DNA of 64,000 nucleotides from Rhodococcus marinonascens NBRC 14363 (GCF_001894885.1 NZ_BCXB01000022.1:1-64000), one strand, 5' to 3'; positions 16,642-25,241 are shown, counted from the stretch's first letter. Notes: generated from the letters alone by a model not told the origin. A program made the numbers and translations.

Positions 16642-18576
16642 ATGACGACGGAGGCAAACTCCACGAAACTGGAGCGGGTGGCCATCCGCTTTGCCGGCGA
16701 CTCGGGTGACGGCATGCAGTTGACCGGCGACCGGTTCACCTCGGAGGCTGCGGCGTTCGGCAACGACCTCGCCACTCAGCCCAACTTTCCCGCCGAGATC
16801 CGGGCGCCTCAGGGCACGCTGCCCGGTGTGTCGTCGTTCCAGATCCAGATCGCGGACTACGACATTCTCACGGCCGGCGACCGCCCGGACGTCCTGGTCG
16901 CAATGAACCCGGCGGCACTGAAGGCGAACCTGGCCGATCTGCCGCGCGGAGGCATGATCATCGTGAACACGGACGAGTTCACCAAGCGGAATCTCTCGAA
17001 GGTCGACTACGCCGCGAGTCCCCTCGACGACGACTCCCTCGACGACTACGTGGTGCATCCGGTGGCGATGTCGACGTTGACGGTCGGCGCGGTGGAACCG
17101 GCCGGCCTGAGCCGGAAGGACGGCGAGCGGGCGAAGAACATGTTCGCTCTCGGGCTGCTGTCGTGGATGTACAACCGTCCCACCCACAGCATCGAGCGGT
17201 TCCTGCGGACCAAGTTCGCAGCGAAGCCGCAGATCGCGGAGGGCAATTTCCTCGCGTTCAAGGCTGGGTGGAACTACGGGGAGACGACGGAGAGTTTCGC
17301 GACCACATACGAGGTGTCGGCTGCGGCATTGCCGCCCGCCACCTACCGTCAGGTCACCGGGAACACGGCCCTTGCCTACGGGGTGGTGACTGCGGGGCAG
17401 TTGGCTTCGCGGGACGTCTTTCTCGGCACCTATCCGATCACCCCGGCGTCGGACATCCTGCACGAGCTGAGCAAACACCGGAACCTCGGTGTCACCACCT
17501 TCCAGGCCGAGGACGAGATCGCCGGCATCGGTGCGGCGCTGGGTGCGTCGATCGGGGGTGCGCTCGGGGTGACGAGCACCTCCGGGCCAGGGCTGGCGCT
17601 GAAGAGCGAAGCGATCGGGTTGGCGGTGATGACGGAGGTTCCACTGCTGGTGATCGACGTCCAGCGCGGCGGCCCGTCCACCGGGCTCCCGACGAAGACC
17701 GAGCAGTCCGACCTGCTGCAGGCGATGTACGGGCGCAACGGCGAATCGCCCGTCGCGGTGGTCGCACCGCGCTCACCCGCGGACTGTTTCGATGCCGCGG
17801 TCGAGGCCGCCCGGATCGCTTTCACGTACCGCACACCGGTGCTGTTGCTGTCGGACGGTGCCATCGCGAACGGCAGCGAGCCGTGGGCCATCCCGGACGT
17901 GTCCGAACTGGCCCGGATCGATCCAGGCTGCGAGACGGCACCACCTGTGGACGGCGAGTTCGCACCGTACGCCCGCGACCGGGAGACGCTCGCGCGTTCG
18001 ATGGCGATACCGGGAACACCCGGACTCGAGCATCGGATCGGCGGACTCGAGAAGTCAGACGGCAGCGGCGACATCTCCTACGATCCTGCCAATCACGACC
18101 TCATGGTGCGGTTGCGTCAGGCGAAGATCGACGGAATCGCGGTTCCCGAGGTGGTCGTTGACGACCCCTCGGGGAAGGCTGACCTGTTGCTCGTCGGATG
18201 GGGAAGTTCGTACGGGCCCATCGGCGAGGCATGCAGGCGTGCTCGTCGTGAGGGCAAGAAGGTGGCCCACGTGCACGTGCGCAACCTCAATCCGCTGCCC
18301 GCGAACCTCGGTGCGGTGCTTCGCAGCTACAGGACCGTCGTAGCACCGGAGATGAATCTGGGTCAGTTCGCGATGATCCTCCGTTCGAGGTTCCTCGTCG
18401 ACGTCCAGTCGGTGACGAAGGTGCAGGGACTCGCCTTCCTCAGCGACGAATTGCACAAGGTGATCGACTCCGCGCTGGCAGGAACGCTGCGTGAGCACGA
18501 GCTCGCGAAGACCTCCGACGCGCTCGCGTCGGCAACCTACCGAACGACCGCAACAGTGCAGGAGGAATCGGCGTGA
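16642..18576 (+). CDS. korA: 2-oxoacid:acceptor oxidoreductase subunit alpha (gamma-alpha fusion)
   Basis: Large subunit of a thiamine-diphosphate/Fe-S 2-oxoacid oxidoreductase that converts a 2-oxoacid plus CoA to acyl-CoA and CO2 and reduces ferredoxin. The 644 residues hold an N-terminal gamma domain (AIRFAGDSGDGMQLTGDRF, PNFPAEIRAPQGTLPGVSS). From about residue 240 comes the alpha pyrimidine-binding domain with GTYPITPASDILHELSKH, QAEDEIAGIGAALGAS, TSTSGPGLALKSEA and RGGPSTGLPTKTEQSDL. This fused layout is that of the actinobacterial KorAB enzymes acting on 2-oxoglutarate. Its stop overlaps the korB start by 4 nt. Substrate could be another 2-oxoacid from the island pathway. Confidence 0.92.
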   Translation: MTTEANSTKLERVAIRFAGDSGDGMQLTGDRFTSEAAAFGNDLATQPNFPAEIRAPQGTLPGVSSFQIQIADYDILTAGDRPDVLVAMNPAALKANLADLPRGGMIIVNTDEFTKRNLSKVDYAASPLDDDSLDDYVVHPVAMSTLTVGAVEPAGLSRKDGERAKNMFALGLLSWMYNRPTHSIERFLRTKFAAKPQIAEGNFLAFKAGWNYGETTESFATTYEVSAAALPPATYRQVTGNTALAYGVVTAGQLASRDVFLGTYPITPASDILHELSKHRNLGVTTFQAEDEIAGIGAALGASIGGALGVTSTSGPGLALKSEAIGLAVMTEVPLLVIDVQRGGPSTGLPTKTEQSDLLQAMYGRNGESPVAVVAPRSPADCFDAAVEAARIAFTYRTPVLLLSDGAIANGSEPWAIPDVSELARIDPGCETAPPVDGEFAPYARDRETLARSMAIPGTPGLEHRIGGLEKSDGSGDISYDPANHDLMVRLRQAKIDGIAVPEVVVDDPSGKADLLLVGWGSSYGPIGEACRRARREGKKVAHVHVRNLNPLPANLGAVLRSYRTVVAPEMNLGQFAMILRSRFLVDVQSVTKVQGLAFLSDELHKVIDSALAGTLREHELAKTSDALASATYRTTATVQEESA

Positions 18577-19649
18577 CACGGATGATCGACCGGGTAGGTG
18601 CAGATCTGGGGCTGAGCGCCACCGCGCATGTCCCCAAGACCGACGAACCGCAGAAAGCCAAGGATTTCGCCACGGGGCAGGAGGTCCGCTGGTGTCCAGG
18701 GTGCGGCGACTACGTCATCCTCGCCACGATCCGAAGCTTCCTGCCGGAGTTGGGACTCCGACGCGAGAACATGATGTTCGTTTCCGGAATCGGATGCTCG
18801 AGCCGGTTCCCGTACTACCTCGACACCTACGGCCTGCACTCGATCCACGGTCGCGCGCCAGCCATCGCGACGGGTCTCGCCGTGACACGCCCCGACCTGT
18901 CGGTGTGGGTGGTCACCGGCGACGGTGACGCACTTTCGATCGGGGGCAACCATCTCATCCACGCCCTGCGGAGAAACGTCAACATGACGATCCTGCTGTT
19001 CAACAACAGGATCTACGGGCTGACCAAGGGGCAGTACTCACCGACCTCGGAGGTCGGCAAGGTCACCAAGTCGACACCGCTGGGGTCGGTGGATCACCCG
19101 TTCAACACACTGTCTCTCGCACTGGGAGCTGAGGCGACGTTCGCGGCCCGTGCGATGGACTCGGACCGCAAGGGGCTGACGGAGGTGCTGCGGCAGGCGG
19201 CGGCGCACCGAGGCACTTCGTTCGTGGAGATCTACCAGGACTGCCCGATCTTCAACGACGGATCATTCGATGTATTGCGCAAGGACGGTTCGGAGCAGCG
19301 ACTGATCCCGCTGACCCACGGCGAGCCGATCGTGTTCGGAGGTGCCGGTGAATACTGCGTCGTCCGATCGGGTTTCGGGCTGAAGGTGGTCGCGACCGCC
19401 GACGTCGACCGGGACGAGATCGTCGTGCACGACGCCCACACCGACAACCCCGACTACGCGTACGCATTGTCGAGACTCTCCGACCAGGACCTCACCCACA
19501 GCGTGACCGGCGTGTTCCGCAGCGTCGCGCGGGACACGTACGACGACATGGTGCGCCTGCAGAACGAGCTTGCGAGGGAGAAGGACCCCGTCGACGACGG
19601 CTCGCTGCAGCGACTACTGGCCGGTCACGACACGTGGACGGTGGAGTAG
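18573..19649 (+). CDS. korB: 2-oxoacid:ferredoxin oxidoreductase subunit beta
   Basis: Thiamine-diphosphate and [4Fe-4S]-binding subunit partnering korA; 358 residues. The cluster and cofactor motifs are visible: WCPGCGDYVILATI, SGIGCSSRFPYYLDTYGLHS, the TPP/Mg motif GDGDALSIGGNHLIHALRRN and NNRIYGLTKGQYSPTSE, with the last conserved cysteine in YQDCPIF. The GTG start at 18573 overlaps the korA stop (GTGA), giving strict coupling. Such enzymes sustain the TCA cycle at low NAD+ recycling or during fatty-acid or sterol growth in mycobacteria. Position between acyl-CoA genes suggests supply of reduced ferredoxin or use of a pathway 2-oxoacid (inference). Confidence 0.93.
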   Translation: MTRMIDRVGADLGLSATAHVPKTDEPQKAKDFATGQEVRWCPGCGDYVILATIRSFLPELGLRRENMMFVSGIGCSSRFPYYLDTYGLHSIHGRAPAIATGLAVTRPDLSVWVVTGDGDALSIGGNHLIHALRRNVNMTILLFNNRIYGLTKGQYSPTSEVGKVTKSTPLGSVDHPFNTLSLALGAEATFAARAMDSDRKGLTEVLRQAAAHRGTSFVEIYQDCPIFNDGSFDVLRKDGSEQRLIPLTHGEPIVFGGAGEYCVVRSGFGLKVVATADVDRDEIVVHDAHTDNPDYAYALSRLSDQDLTHSVTGVFRSVARDTYDDMVRLQNELAREKDPVDDGSLQRLLAGHDTWTVE

Positions 19650-19776
19650 TCGGCTTCGCCGCCCGGCGCTCTGAAGTATCCGCTGCTCCGAGATAATTGT
19701 GCTACCCACTAGTTCCATGCGCATCATTCGTATAAAGTGACGTCATCACAACAGTACTCGGTTCGGAGGAACCGGA

Positions 19777-20077
19777 ATGTCGATCAGAGATGACATCGAA
19801 AATGCACTTGCGCGTTGCGGGTTGGCGTATGAGACGCAGACAGACCAGCGCCGCCACATCACCACCAACCGCCTCGTCGAGGATCGACGAGGCAACAGTG
19901 AAGACCGTCTCCTACCTGCTGATCACGTCGGCCGAGATCATCGAGACGGCGAAGAAGAATCTTGCGTCGTATCAGAAGCCGCGGTCGGTCGACTTCGTGG
20001 ACGCACTGCCGAAGGTGCCGACCGGCAAGATCATGAAGCGGGATCTTCGGGCGCCATATCTGGCGGTCGAGGCGTGA
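19777..20077 (+). pseudogene. Chimeric remnant: SnoaL-like N-terminus joined to acyl-CoA synthetase C-terminus
   Basis: Begins like a real gene: GGAGGAACCGG then ATG and MSIRDDIENALARCGLAYET, an NTF2/SnoaL-type start. It then jumps to HITTNRLVE, a later part of that fold, and the reading frame breaks at about 19878. The next frame continues the same protein (IDEATVKTVSYLLITS). This runs directly into EIIETAKKNLASYQKPRSVD and LPKVPTGKIMKRDLRAPYL, the C-terminal end of an AMP-forming acyl-CoA synthetase with its catalytic PTGKIMKR lysine. At least two deletions and one frameshift are needed to explain it. It cannot make a functional product of either family. It sits immediately before the duplicated SDR genes. 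Confidence 0.8.
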
Positions 20078-20134
20078 CGACTGTGGCCGATCTCGTGGCG
20101 CCGACTGAGAGAGAACTCGCCGAACTTGCGATCG

Positions 20135-21078
20135 TCTGACCCACACAACACCTTCAGGAGGTTTTCCGAACATGTCAGGTCGTGTAGAGGGCAAGGTCGC
20201 ATTCATCACGGGTGCCGCGCGGGGGCAGGGGCGCAGTCACGCATTACGGCTGGCCGGGGAGGGAGCAGACATCATCGCGGTCGATATCTGCGAGAACATC
20301 GACACGGTTACGCCGTTCTATCCTCTTGCCACCGATCAGGAGTTTCAGGAGACCGTCGCGCATGTGGAGGCGCTCGGCAGGCGAATCGTGGCCGTCAAGG
20401 TCGACGTGCGCGACGTCGCCGGTCTCCAGAAGGCCTTCGACACGGGTATCGAGGAGTTCGGCCACGTCGACATCGTCGTCGCCAACGCCGGCATCATCAC
20501 CTTCGGGCAGTCGTGGGAGCTCACGGCGCAGCAGTGGCAGGACATGATCGACGTCAATCTGACCGGTGTCTACAACACGGCCAAGGTCGCGATCCCGAGC
20601 ATGATCGACGCCGGCCGTGGTGGGTCCATCCTGTTCACCAGTTCGATCTGCGGGCTCAAAGGGATGCCAGGGGCCGGGAACTACGTGGCCGCCAAGCACG
20701 GAATGGTCGGTTTGATGCGGACCATGGCCAAGGAGCTCGGGCAGTACAGCATTCGGGTGAACACCATCCATCCCACCAACGTCGACACCCCGATGCTCCA
20801 GAATCCGGGTGTGTACTCGGTGTTCTCACCCGACGAACCCGAGCCCTCCCTGGACGTGGCGATGCCGGGATTCATGTCGCTCAACACATTGCCCGTACCG
20901 TGGGTCGACCCGACCGACATCAGCAATGCCGTGCTGTTCCTCGGCAGTGACGAGGCGCGGTACGTCACCGGGGTCACCTTCCCTGTCGATGCGGGAGCGT
21001 ACGTGAAATGACCGGCAAACCCGTTCTGGGAGTAGATGACAACGAGGATCTCCGCTCGGCGCGCGTCGATCCCCGCGG
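20135..21078 (+). repeat. Tandem duplication, first copy (~944 bp)
   Basis: Direct repeat of 21144-22087. It starts in CCACACAACACCTTCAGGAGG just upstream of the first mycofactocin-type SDR gene and ends in CGCGCGTCGATCCCCGCGG within the following flavoprotein gene. The offset is 1009 bp. The unit spans promoter-proximal DNA, the whole SDR gene and the first ~70 bp of the flavoprotein gene. Confidence 0.9.
20172..21011 (+). CDS. Mycofactocin-coupled SDR (carveol dehydrogenase-like), copy 1
   Basis: NAD-dependent alcohol dehydrogenase of the mycofactocin-associated SDR class, 279 residues. The class signature is the start MSGRVEGKVAFITGAARGQG with an extended loop after strand 2 (ENIDTVTPFYPLATDQEF). 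Members keep NAD bound and pass electrons to the peptide cofactor mycofactocin; the mft genes are not in this window. Catalytic Tyr171 and Lys175 lie in GNYVAAKHG. AGGAGG precedes the ATG. The C-terminal substrate region (about residues 159-239) differs strongly from copy 2, while residues 1-158 are almost identical. The stop overlaps a truncated flavoprotein start (ATGA). Confidence 0.9.
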   Translation: MSGRVEGKVAFITGAARGQGRSHALRLAGEGADIIAVDICENIDTVTPFYPLATDQEFQETVAHVEALGRRIVAVKVDVRDVAGLQKAFDTGIEEFGHVDIVVANAGIITFGQSWELTAQQWQDMIDVNLTGVYNTAKVAIPSMIDAGRGGSILFTSSICGLKGMPGAGNYVAAKHGMVGLMRTMAKELGQYSIRVNTIHPTNVDTPMLQNPGVYSVFSPDEPEPSLDVAMPGFMSLNTLPVPWVDPTDISNAVLFLGSDEARYVTGVTFPVDAGAYVK

Positions 21079-21085
21079 CGTGGCC
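21008..21085 (+). pseudogene. Truncated N-terminus of PNPOx-like flavoprotein
   Basis: Starts with ATGA overlap on the SDR stop and encodes MTGKPVLGVDDNEDLRSARV followed by DPRG, identical to the first codons of the intact gene at 22017. Beyond about 21079 the sequence no longer matches and the frame carries unrelated residues. It is the left-behind end of the tandem duplication. About 65 bp of unrelated DNA, which on the minus strand reads RADALEYARTIDNV then stop, separates it from the second copy. Confidence 0.85.
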
Positions 21086-21143
21086 TTAAACGTTGTCGAT
21101 GGTGCGCGCGTACTCGAGGGCGTCGGCGCGTCCGTGCTTCCGG

Positions 21144-22087
21144 CTCTGATCCACACAACACCTTCAGGAGGTTTCCCAACATGTCAGGTCGTGTAGAGGG
21201 CAAGGTCGCATTCATCACGGGTGCCGCGCGGGGGCAGGGGCGCAGTCACGCATTACGGCTGGCCGGGGAGGGCGCAGACATCATCGCGGTCGATATCTGC
21301 GAGAACATCGACACGGTTACGCCGTTCTATCCTCTTGCCACCGATCAGGAGTTCCAGGAGACCGTCGCACAGGTGGAGGCGCTCGGCAGGCGAATCGTGG
21401 CCGTCAAGGTCGACGTGCGCGACGTCGCCGGTCTCCAGAAGGCCTTCGACACGGGTATCGAGGAGTTCGGCCACGTCGACATCGTCGTCGCCAACGCCGG
21501 CATCATCACCTTCGGACAGTCGTGGGAGCTCACCGCGCAGCAGTGGCAGGACATGATCGACGTCAATCTGACCGGCGTGTACAACACGGCCAAGGTCGCG
21601 ATCCCGAGCATGATCGACGCCGGCCGCGGTGGGTCCATCCTGTTCACCAGTTCGACCGCCGGGCTCAAGGGGTTGCCAGGGGCCGGGCACTACGTGGCCG
21701 CCAAACACGCAATAGTCGGCCTGATGCGGACCATGGCCAAGGAGCTTGGGACGTACAGCATTCGGGTGAACACCATCCATCCCGGCAGTGTCGACACCCT
21801 CATGATCCAGAATCCGGGCATGTACGCGATAATGTCGCCCGGCGAACCCGAACCGTCCCAGGACAAGGCGATACCGGGATTCATGTCGCTCAACATGCTG
21901 CCCGTGCCGTGGGTCGACCCGACCGACATCAGCAATGCCGTGCTGTTCCTCGGCAGTGACGAGGCGCGGTACGTCACCGGGGTCACCTTCACCGTCGATG
22001 CCGGGCTGTGCGTGAAATGACCGGCAAACCCGTTCTGGGAGTGGATGACAACGAGGACCTCCGCTCGGCGCGCGTCGATCCCCGCGG
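21144..22087 (+). repeat. Tandem duplication, second copy (~944 bp)
   Basis: Second copy of the unit at 20135-21078, offset 1009 bp. It includes the same ribosome binding site (CAGGAGGTTT) and continues into the intact flavoprotein gene, so this copy is in the original arrangement at its right end. Confidence 0.9.
21181..22020 (+). CDS. Mycofactocin-coupled SDR (carveol dehydrogenase-like), copy 2
   Basis: Paralogue of the gene at 20172, also 279 residues, from a tandem duplication. The nucleotide-binding half differs by about one residue. In the second half, changes include SSTAGLKGLPGAGHYVAAKH for SSICGLKGMPGAGNYVAAKH, GSVDTLMIQNPGMYAIMSP for TNVDTPMLQNPGVYSVFSP, and the final LC for AY. 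Catalytic Ser, Tyr171 and Lys175 are kept in both, so both should be active, perhaps on different alcohols. The stop overlaps the start of the flavoprotein gene by 4 nt. The carveol-dehydrogenase resemblance suggests a secondary cyclic alcohol substrate (inference). Confidence 0.9.
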   Translation: MSGRVEGKVAFITGAARGQGRSHALRLAGEGADIIAVDICENIDTVTPFYPLATDQEFQETVAQVEALGRRIVAVKVDVRDVAGLQKAFDTGIEEFGHVDIVVANAGIITFGQSWELTAQQWQDMIDVNLTGVYNTAKVAIPSMIDAGRGGSILFTSSTAGLKGLPGAGHYVAAKHAIVGLMRTMAKELGTYSIRVNTIHPGSVDTLMIQNPGMYAIMSPGEPEPSQDKAIPGFMSLNMLPVPWVDPTDISNAVLFLGSDEARYVTGVTFTVDAGLCVK

Positions 22088-22523
22088 TATGCGCGAGCTA
22101 CTGGGCGCGCAGACCGAGTGCACGTTCTCGTTCACCACCGAGAAAGGCTGGCCTGCCGGTGTCGTGATGAGCTTTCTCCATCACGATGGCACTTTCTGGC
22201 TCACCGCGGCCGCCGATCGGTCGCACGCGAGGGCCGCAGCCTGTGATCCGAGGGTCACGCTCGTGATCTCGAATGCGGGAACAGCGCTGCCCGGGCGTCG
22301 CATGCTCGCTGTCCGCGGGCGGGCGACCGTCCACACCGACCGCGCGACGAAGGACTGGTTCTACCCGGCCTTCTCCGCACGGCTCGCCCCCGGTGACCCC
22401 GCGTCGTTCGCGCGACTGCTCGACAGCGAGAACCGCGTGGTCATCGAAGTCGACCCCGTTCGGGTCGCCGTCAGCCACGACTCCACCAAAATGGCAGGCG
22501 ACGGCCGAGGCGGACGACTCTGA
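22017..22523 (+). CDS. PNPOx-like FMN/F420-binding flavoprotein
   Basis: Split-barrel flavin-reductase/pyridoxamine-oxidase-like protein of 168 residues. Typical strands are TEKGWPAGVVMSFLHHDGTF, FWLTAAADRSHARAAACDP, RVTLVISNAGTALPGRRMLA and VRGRATVHTDRATKDWFYP. Actinobacterial members of this fold bind FMN, F420 or heme and often reduce or scavenge cofactors; the ligand cannot be set from sequence. It is coupled to the second SDR gene (ATGA) and was in the original arrangement before duplication truncated its upstream copy. About 0.3 kb downstream is an IS remnant. Confidence 0.8.
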   Translation: MTGKPVLGVDDNEDLRSARVDPRGMRELLGAQTECTFSFTTEKGWPAGVVMSFLHHDGTFWLTAAADRSHARAAACDPRVTLVISNAGTALPGRRMLAVRGRATVHTDRATKDWFYPAFSARLAPGDPASFARLLDSENRVVIEVDPVRVAVSHDSTKMAGDGRGGRL

Positions 22524-22789
22524 GGCGTGCCCAGTCGCACGACGATTCCGATACGCGGTCGGCGTATCCACATCTGCTGCAGTCGTCCGAGATCGGTCCG
22601 ATGTAGTTCCGAAACCGGGTGACGCCGCCGCCGTACACGTCGGCGATCGGAAACTTCTTCGGCACCGACGAGGAGGCAGAGCGCAACCTCGCCTATTGCG
22701 TCGAACGGGCCTGTGGCGGTGCCGCCTGGTTCGACAGTCTCAGTGCCTTGGTGCCGAACACCGGTGTGAATAGGCGATGCGCGCCCATA

Positions 22790-22927
22790 TGTCACCTGCC
22801 CTATCATGTCTCACGCATCATGATGCATGCCAACGCCATCTCTCGGCTGGCCGTGGCCACCCTCGTCGTCGACGACGGATGGACATACCGCCACGTCGCG
22901 GAACGGTTCCAGTGCTCGAGCGGCCGC
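22790..22927 (+). mobile_element. IS481-family insertion sequence remnant (left end)
   Basis: Starts with a TGTCACCTGCCCTATCATGT-type end and then encodes the N-terminus of an IS481-family transposase: MMHANAISRLAVATLVVDDG and WTYRHVAERFQCSSGR, matching the HANA...GRL..V..vV.DGW..r.aAeRFqvs pattern. It stops after about 36 codons, inside the helix-turn-helix, and the reading frame runs into the MFS transporter. The DDE domain and right end are gone. The preceding ~260 bp (22524-22789) is open on both strands but I recognise no family there. Confidence 0.72.
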
Positions 22928-22933
22928 CAAGAG

Positions 22934-24256
22934 ATGGGTGGACACGTGACCGAGGTAGCGCTGCCCACAAAGCGTGCGGGGTTCTGGGGAGTCCTCGCTC
23001 AGCGAGATTTCCGGCTGCTGTGGATGGGAGACGCGGTAAGCGGACTTGGCAACGGCATCACGACCGTGGTGCTGCCGCTGATCGCGCTCCTAACCCTGTC
23101 TGCAAGCCCTTTCCAGATCGGGCTTTTGGCATCGGCTGTGTGGTTGCCCTGGCTGATCGTCGGCCTGCCTGCGGGTGCATGGATCGACCGTCTGCCTCGC
23201 AGACCGATCATGATCGTTTGCCATGCCGCGTCCGCGAGTCTCTTCACGAGCGTCTCCATCGCCTGGTGGCTGGATGTCACGACATACGGACACCTCCTGG
23301 TAGTCGCGCTGCTCACCGGCACCGCCACGGTGTTCTTCCAAACCGCTTATCACTCGTACTTGCCCACAATCCTTTCCAAGGGGGATCTAGTCGAAGGGAA
23401 CGCCAAGCTCCAAGGCGCGGAGGCAGCCACTCGGGTGGTCGGCCCGGCTCTGGGCGGCCTGGTGATCGCAGTATTCGGTGCAGCCGTCGGGCTGTTCGCC
23501 GACGCGTTGACCTTCGTCTTCTGCCTCGTGTGCATGTTGTTGATTCGCACCCGGGAACAGGCCAAGCCCCAGTCGGAGTATGAGGAATCACTTCGGCGGC
23601 AGATCGCCATCGGTCTACGATTCGTCGCCCGGGACCCGTACCTGCGGCCGATCATCATCTACGGCACCCTGCTGAACCTCGGCTTGAGCGGGTACACAAC
23701 CATCCAGATCATATTTCTCGTACAGGCCGTCGGTGTGAGCACCTCCGTCGTCGGCGGCCTCGTAGCTGTCGCCGGACTGGGCGGCATTCTCGGATCGATA
23801 ATTGCCCGCCCGCTCGGCCGACGGTTTGGAACTGCACGAAGCGTCGTCGTACTCCAGTTGGTGACTGGGCCTTTCATCCTGCTGACACCACTCACCACAC
23901 CGGGAGTCGGTCTACTCTTGTTCTGTGTCGGCGGCATGGTGGTGATCGCCGGAGTCGTCTCTTGCAATGTCGTGCTCGGCAGCTTCCGCCAGAACTACTG
24001 TCCACCTAAGCTTCTCGGCAGGGTAGTGGCCAGCAGCATGTTCGTACTGCACAGCACCATCCCGTTCGGTGCGCTCCTGGCAGGCTTCCTCGGCGACGTC
24101 GTTGGCCTCGGCGCAACCATGTGGATCATGGCACTCCTGATCGCTCCGTGCGGGCTGGTCCTCCTGTTGAGTCCCATGCGAAAGGAGCGCGACCTCCCTG
24201 TCGATTCGTGTGCGGAGCCGCTCTGGGCGTCAGCTACCGATAGCCCGTCAAATTGA
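22934..24256 (+). CDS. MFS exporter (enterobactin-exporter/MFS_3-like)
   Basis: Twelve-helix major facilitator protein of about 440 residues. It begins LAQRDFRLLWMGDAVSGLGN, a typical MFS_3 start, and carries the A-motif-like GAWIDRLPRRP after helix 2 and GRRFGTARS in the central loop. The frame is open upstream through the IS481 remnant, so the true start is uncertain; the ATG at 22934 or the GTG at 22946 (GGGTGGA upstream) is favoured. It probably exports a hydrophobic or antimicrobial compound. Its original promoter may have been displaced by the IS insertion. Confidence 0.85.
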   Translation: MGGHVTEVALPTKRAGFWGVLAQRDFRLLWMGDAVSGLGNGITTVVLPLIALLTLSASPFQIGLLASAVWLPWLIVGLPAGAWIDRLPRRPIMIVCHAASASLFTSVSIAWWLDVTTYGHLLVVALLTGTATVFFQTAYHSYLPTILSKGDLVEGNAKLQGAEAATRVVGPALGGLVIAVFGAAVGLFADALTFVFCLVCMLLIRTREQAKPQSEYEESLRRQIAIGLRFVARDPYLRPIIIYGTLLNLGLSGYTTIQIIFLVQAVGVSTSVVGGLVAVAGLGGILGSIIARPLGRRFGTARSVVVLQLVTGPFILLTPLTTPGVGLLLFCVGGMVVIAGVVSCNVVLGSFRQNYCPPKLLGRVVASSMFVLHSTIPFGALLAGFLGDVVGLGATMWIMALLIAPCGLVLLLSPMRKERDLPVDSCAEPLWASATDSPSN

Positions 24257-24605
24257 CCCAGAAGAGGCGATCGTGTGCACGAAAACGAGCGACAGTCAGT
24301 CCGTTACTGCAAAGAACTCGAATCCTGGGTTATAGCCCACAAACTCGGAGCCAAGACGGCCCTGACCGAAAGTGAACGTCACCGCGGACCGCAGAGGGTG
24401 GAAGCTACGTACCGCCCGACATGCAGGAGCAGTGCGCGGAACTGTCGGACATTCTCGCTCTACGACGACCTGAAGCACGGACCCGCCGGCCGCGACGGCC
24501 GCGAGGTGCAGACCCTCGGCGCCGCCTATGCGCCGCGCCGCCTGGTTTTCGCGCCGCGGCAGGCATAAGCGCTTGCCCGGCAGGTATGAGGTCGGCGATC
24601 AGCGA
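24257..24605. other. ~350-bp intergenic stretch, no gene recognised
   Basis: Lies between the MFS gene and the convergent SnoaL-like gene. A forward frame of 97 codons from a GTG at 24275 has no ribosome binding site of note and no family resemblance. A short direct repeat (GCGATCAGCGATCAGCGATAG) lies just before the SnoaL-like stop. No clear terminator with a T-run is visible. Confidence 0.4.
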
Positions 24606-25142
24606 TCAGCGATAGGTAGCCCAGGTCGCGTGCGTTTCCGGGTATTCCGCCGGCCGGGGATCCGTCCCTGGCCAGCAGATGCGGTCCGTCGTGGTGACCG
24701 CGGTCTCCAGGTCGCGGAACGGCACGGCGTAGAGGAAACGGAGGCGTCGGCTCGTGAACAGCCAGCGACCACCGCACCGGACATAGGCGTCCGAGTACCG
24801 GTACGCCGCCATCACCAGCGTTCCGTCGAGGGCGAGCTCGGCCTGACCGGTCAGCAATCCCTTGGCGTGGTCGCCGTCCACCGCGATTTGATTGCTCTGG
24901 GGGGTGTGCAAGGTCAGGGAGTAGCGATCCATCGCCTGTACGTAGAACGCACGGATTTCCTCGTGTCCCCGGGAGACGACGCCGGCGCGTTCGAACGTGC
25001 CGTCCTCGCTGAACAGACCCACCAGGGTGTCGATGTCGTGATCGTCGACCGCGATGGCGTAAGCGGCCGCGAGGTCCTGAATGCGGGCCCGATCCTCGAG
25101 TCGCGTGATACGCCGTTCGAGTCCGGCATGGATCTCTGGCAT
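24606..25142 (-). CDS. SnoaL-like/NTF2-fold protein
   Basis: Nuclear-transport-factor-2-like fold of 178 residues. The first helix RITRLEDRARIQDLAAAYAI, the DDHDIDTLVGLFSEDGTFER loop, HEEIRAFYVQAMDR and the curved sheet ending in SRRLRFLYAVPF are characteristic. In this family members are isomerases, dehydratases, ring-hydroxylase small subunits or ligand binders; no catalytic claim is made. The ATG at 25142 has AGGAGG 6 nt upstream and is preferred over the one at 25157. It follows the MenB/BadI-like gene by about 100 bp, and the chimeric pseudogene at 19777 carries a remnant of a related protein, linking this fold to the island. Confidence 0.82.
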   Translation of the reverse strand: MPEIHAGLERRITRLEDRARIQDLAAAYAIAVDDHDIDTLVGLFSEDGTFERAGVVSRGHEEIRAFYVQAMDRYSLTLHTPQSNQIAVDGDHAKGLLTGQAELALDGTLVMAAYRYSDAYVRCGGRWLFTSRRLRFLYAVPFRDLETAVTTTDRICWPGTDPRPAEYPETHATWATYR

Positions 25143-25241
25143 GACTTTCCTCCTCATGACATGGAACCGGCGAGGGCGTACCTGGCAGCCAGGCCGCGGA
25201 TCGCGTCCTGGCTGCCAGGCGTTGAAGCGCTCGGTTCATGG

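Noticed and set aside
22471-22686. 71-codon minus-strand ORF after the flavoprotein gene
   Set aside because: Protein-like in part (VTRFRNYIGPISDDCSRCG), but no recognisable family or start signal; possible gene scrap only.
24275-24568. 97-codon ORF between the MFS and SnoaL-like genes
   Set aside because: No ribosome binding site or family resemblance; composition changes along the frame.
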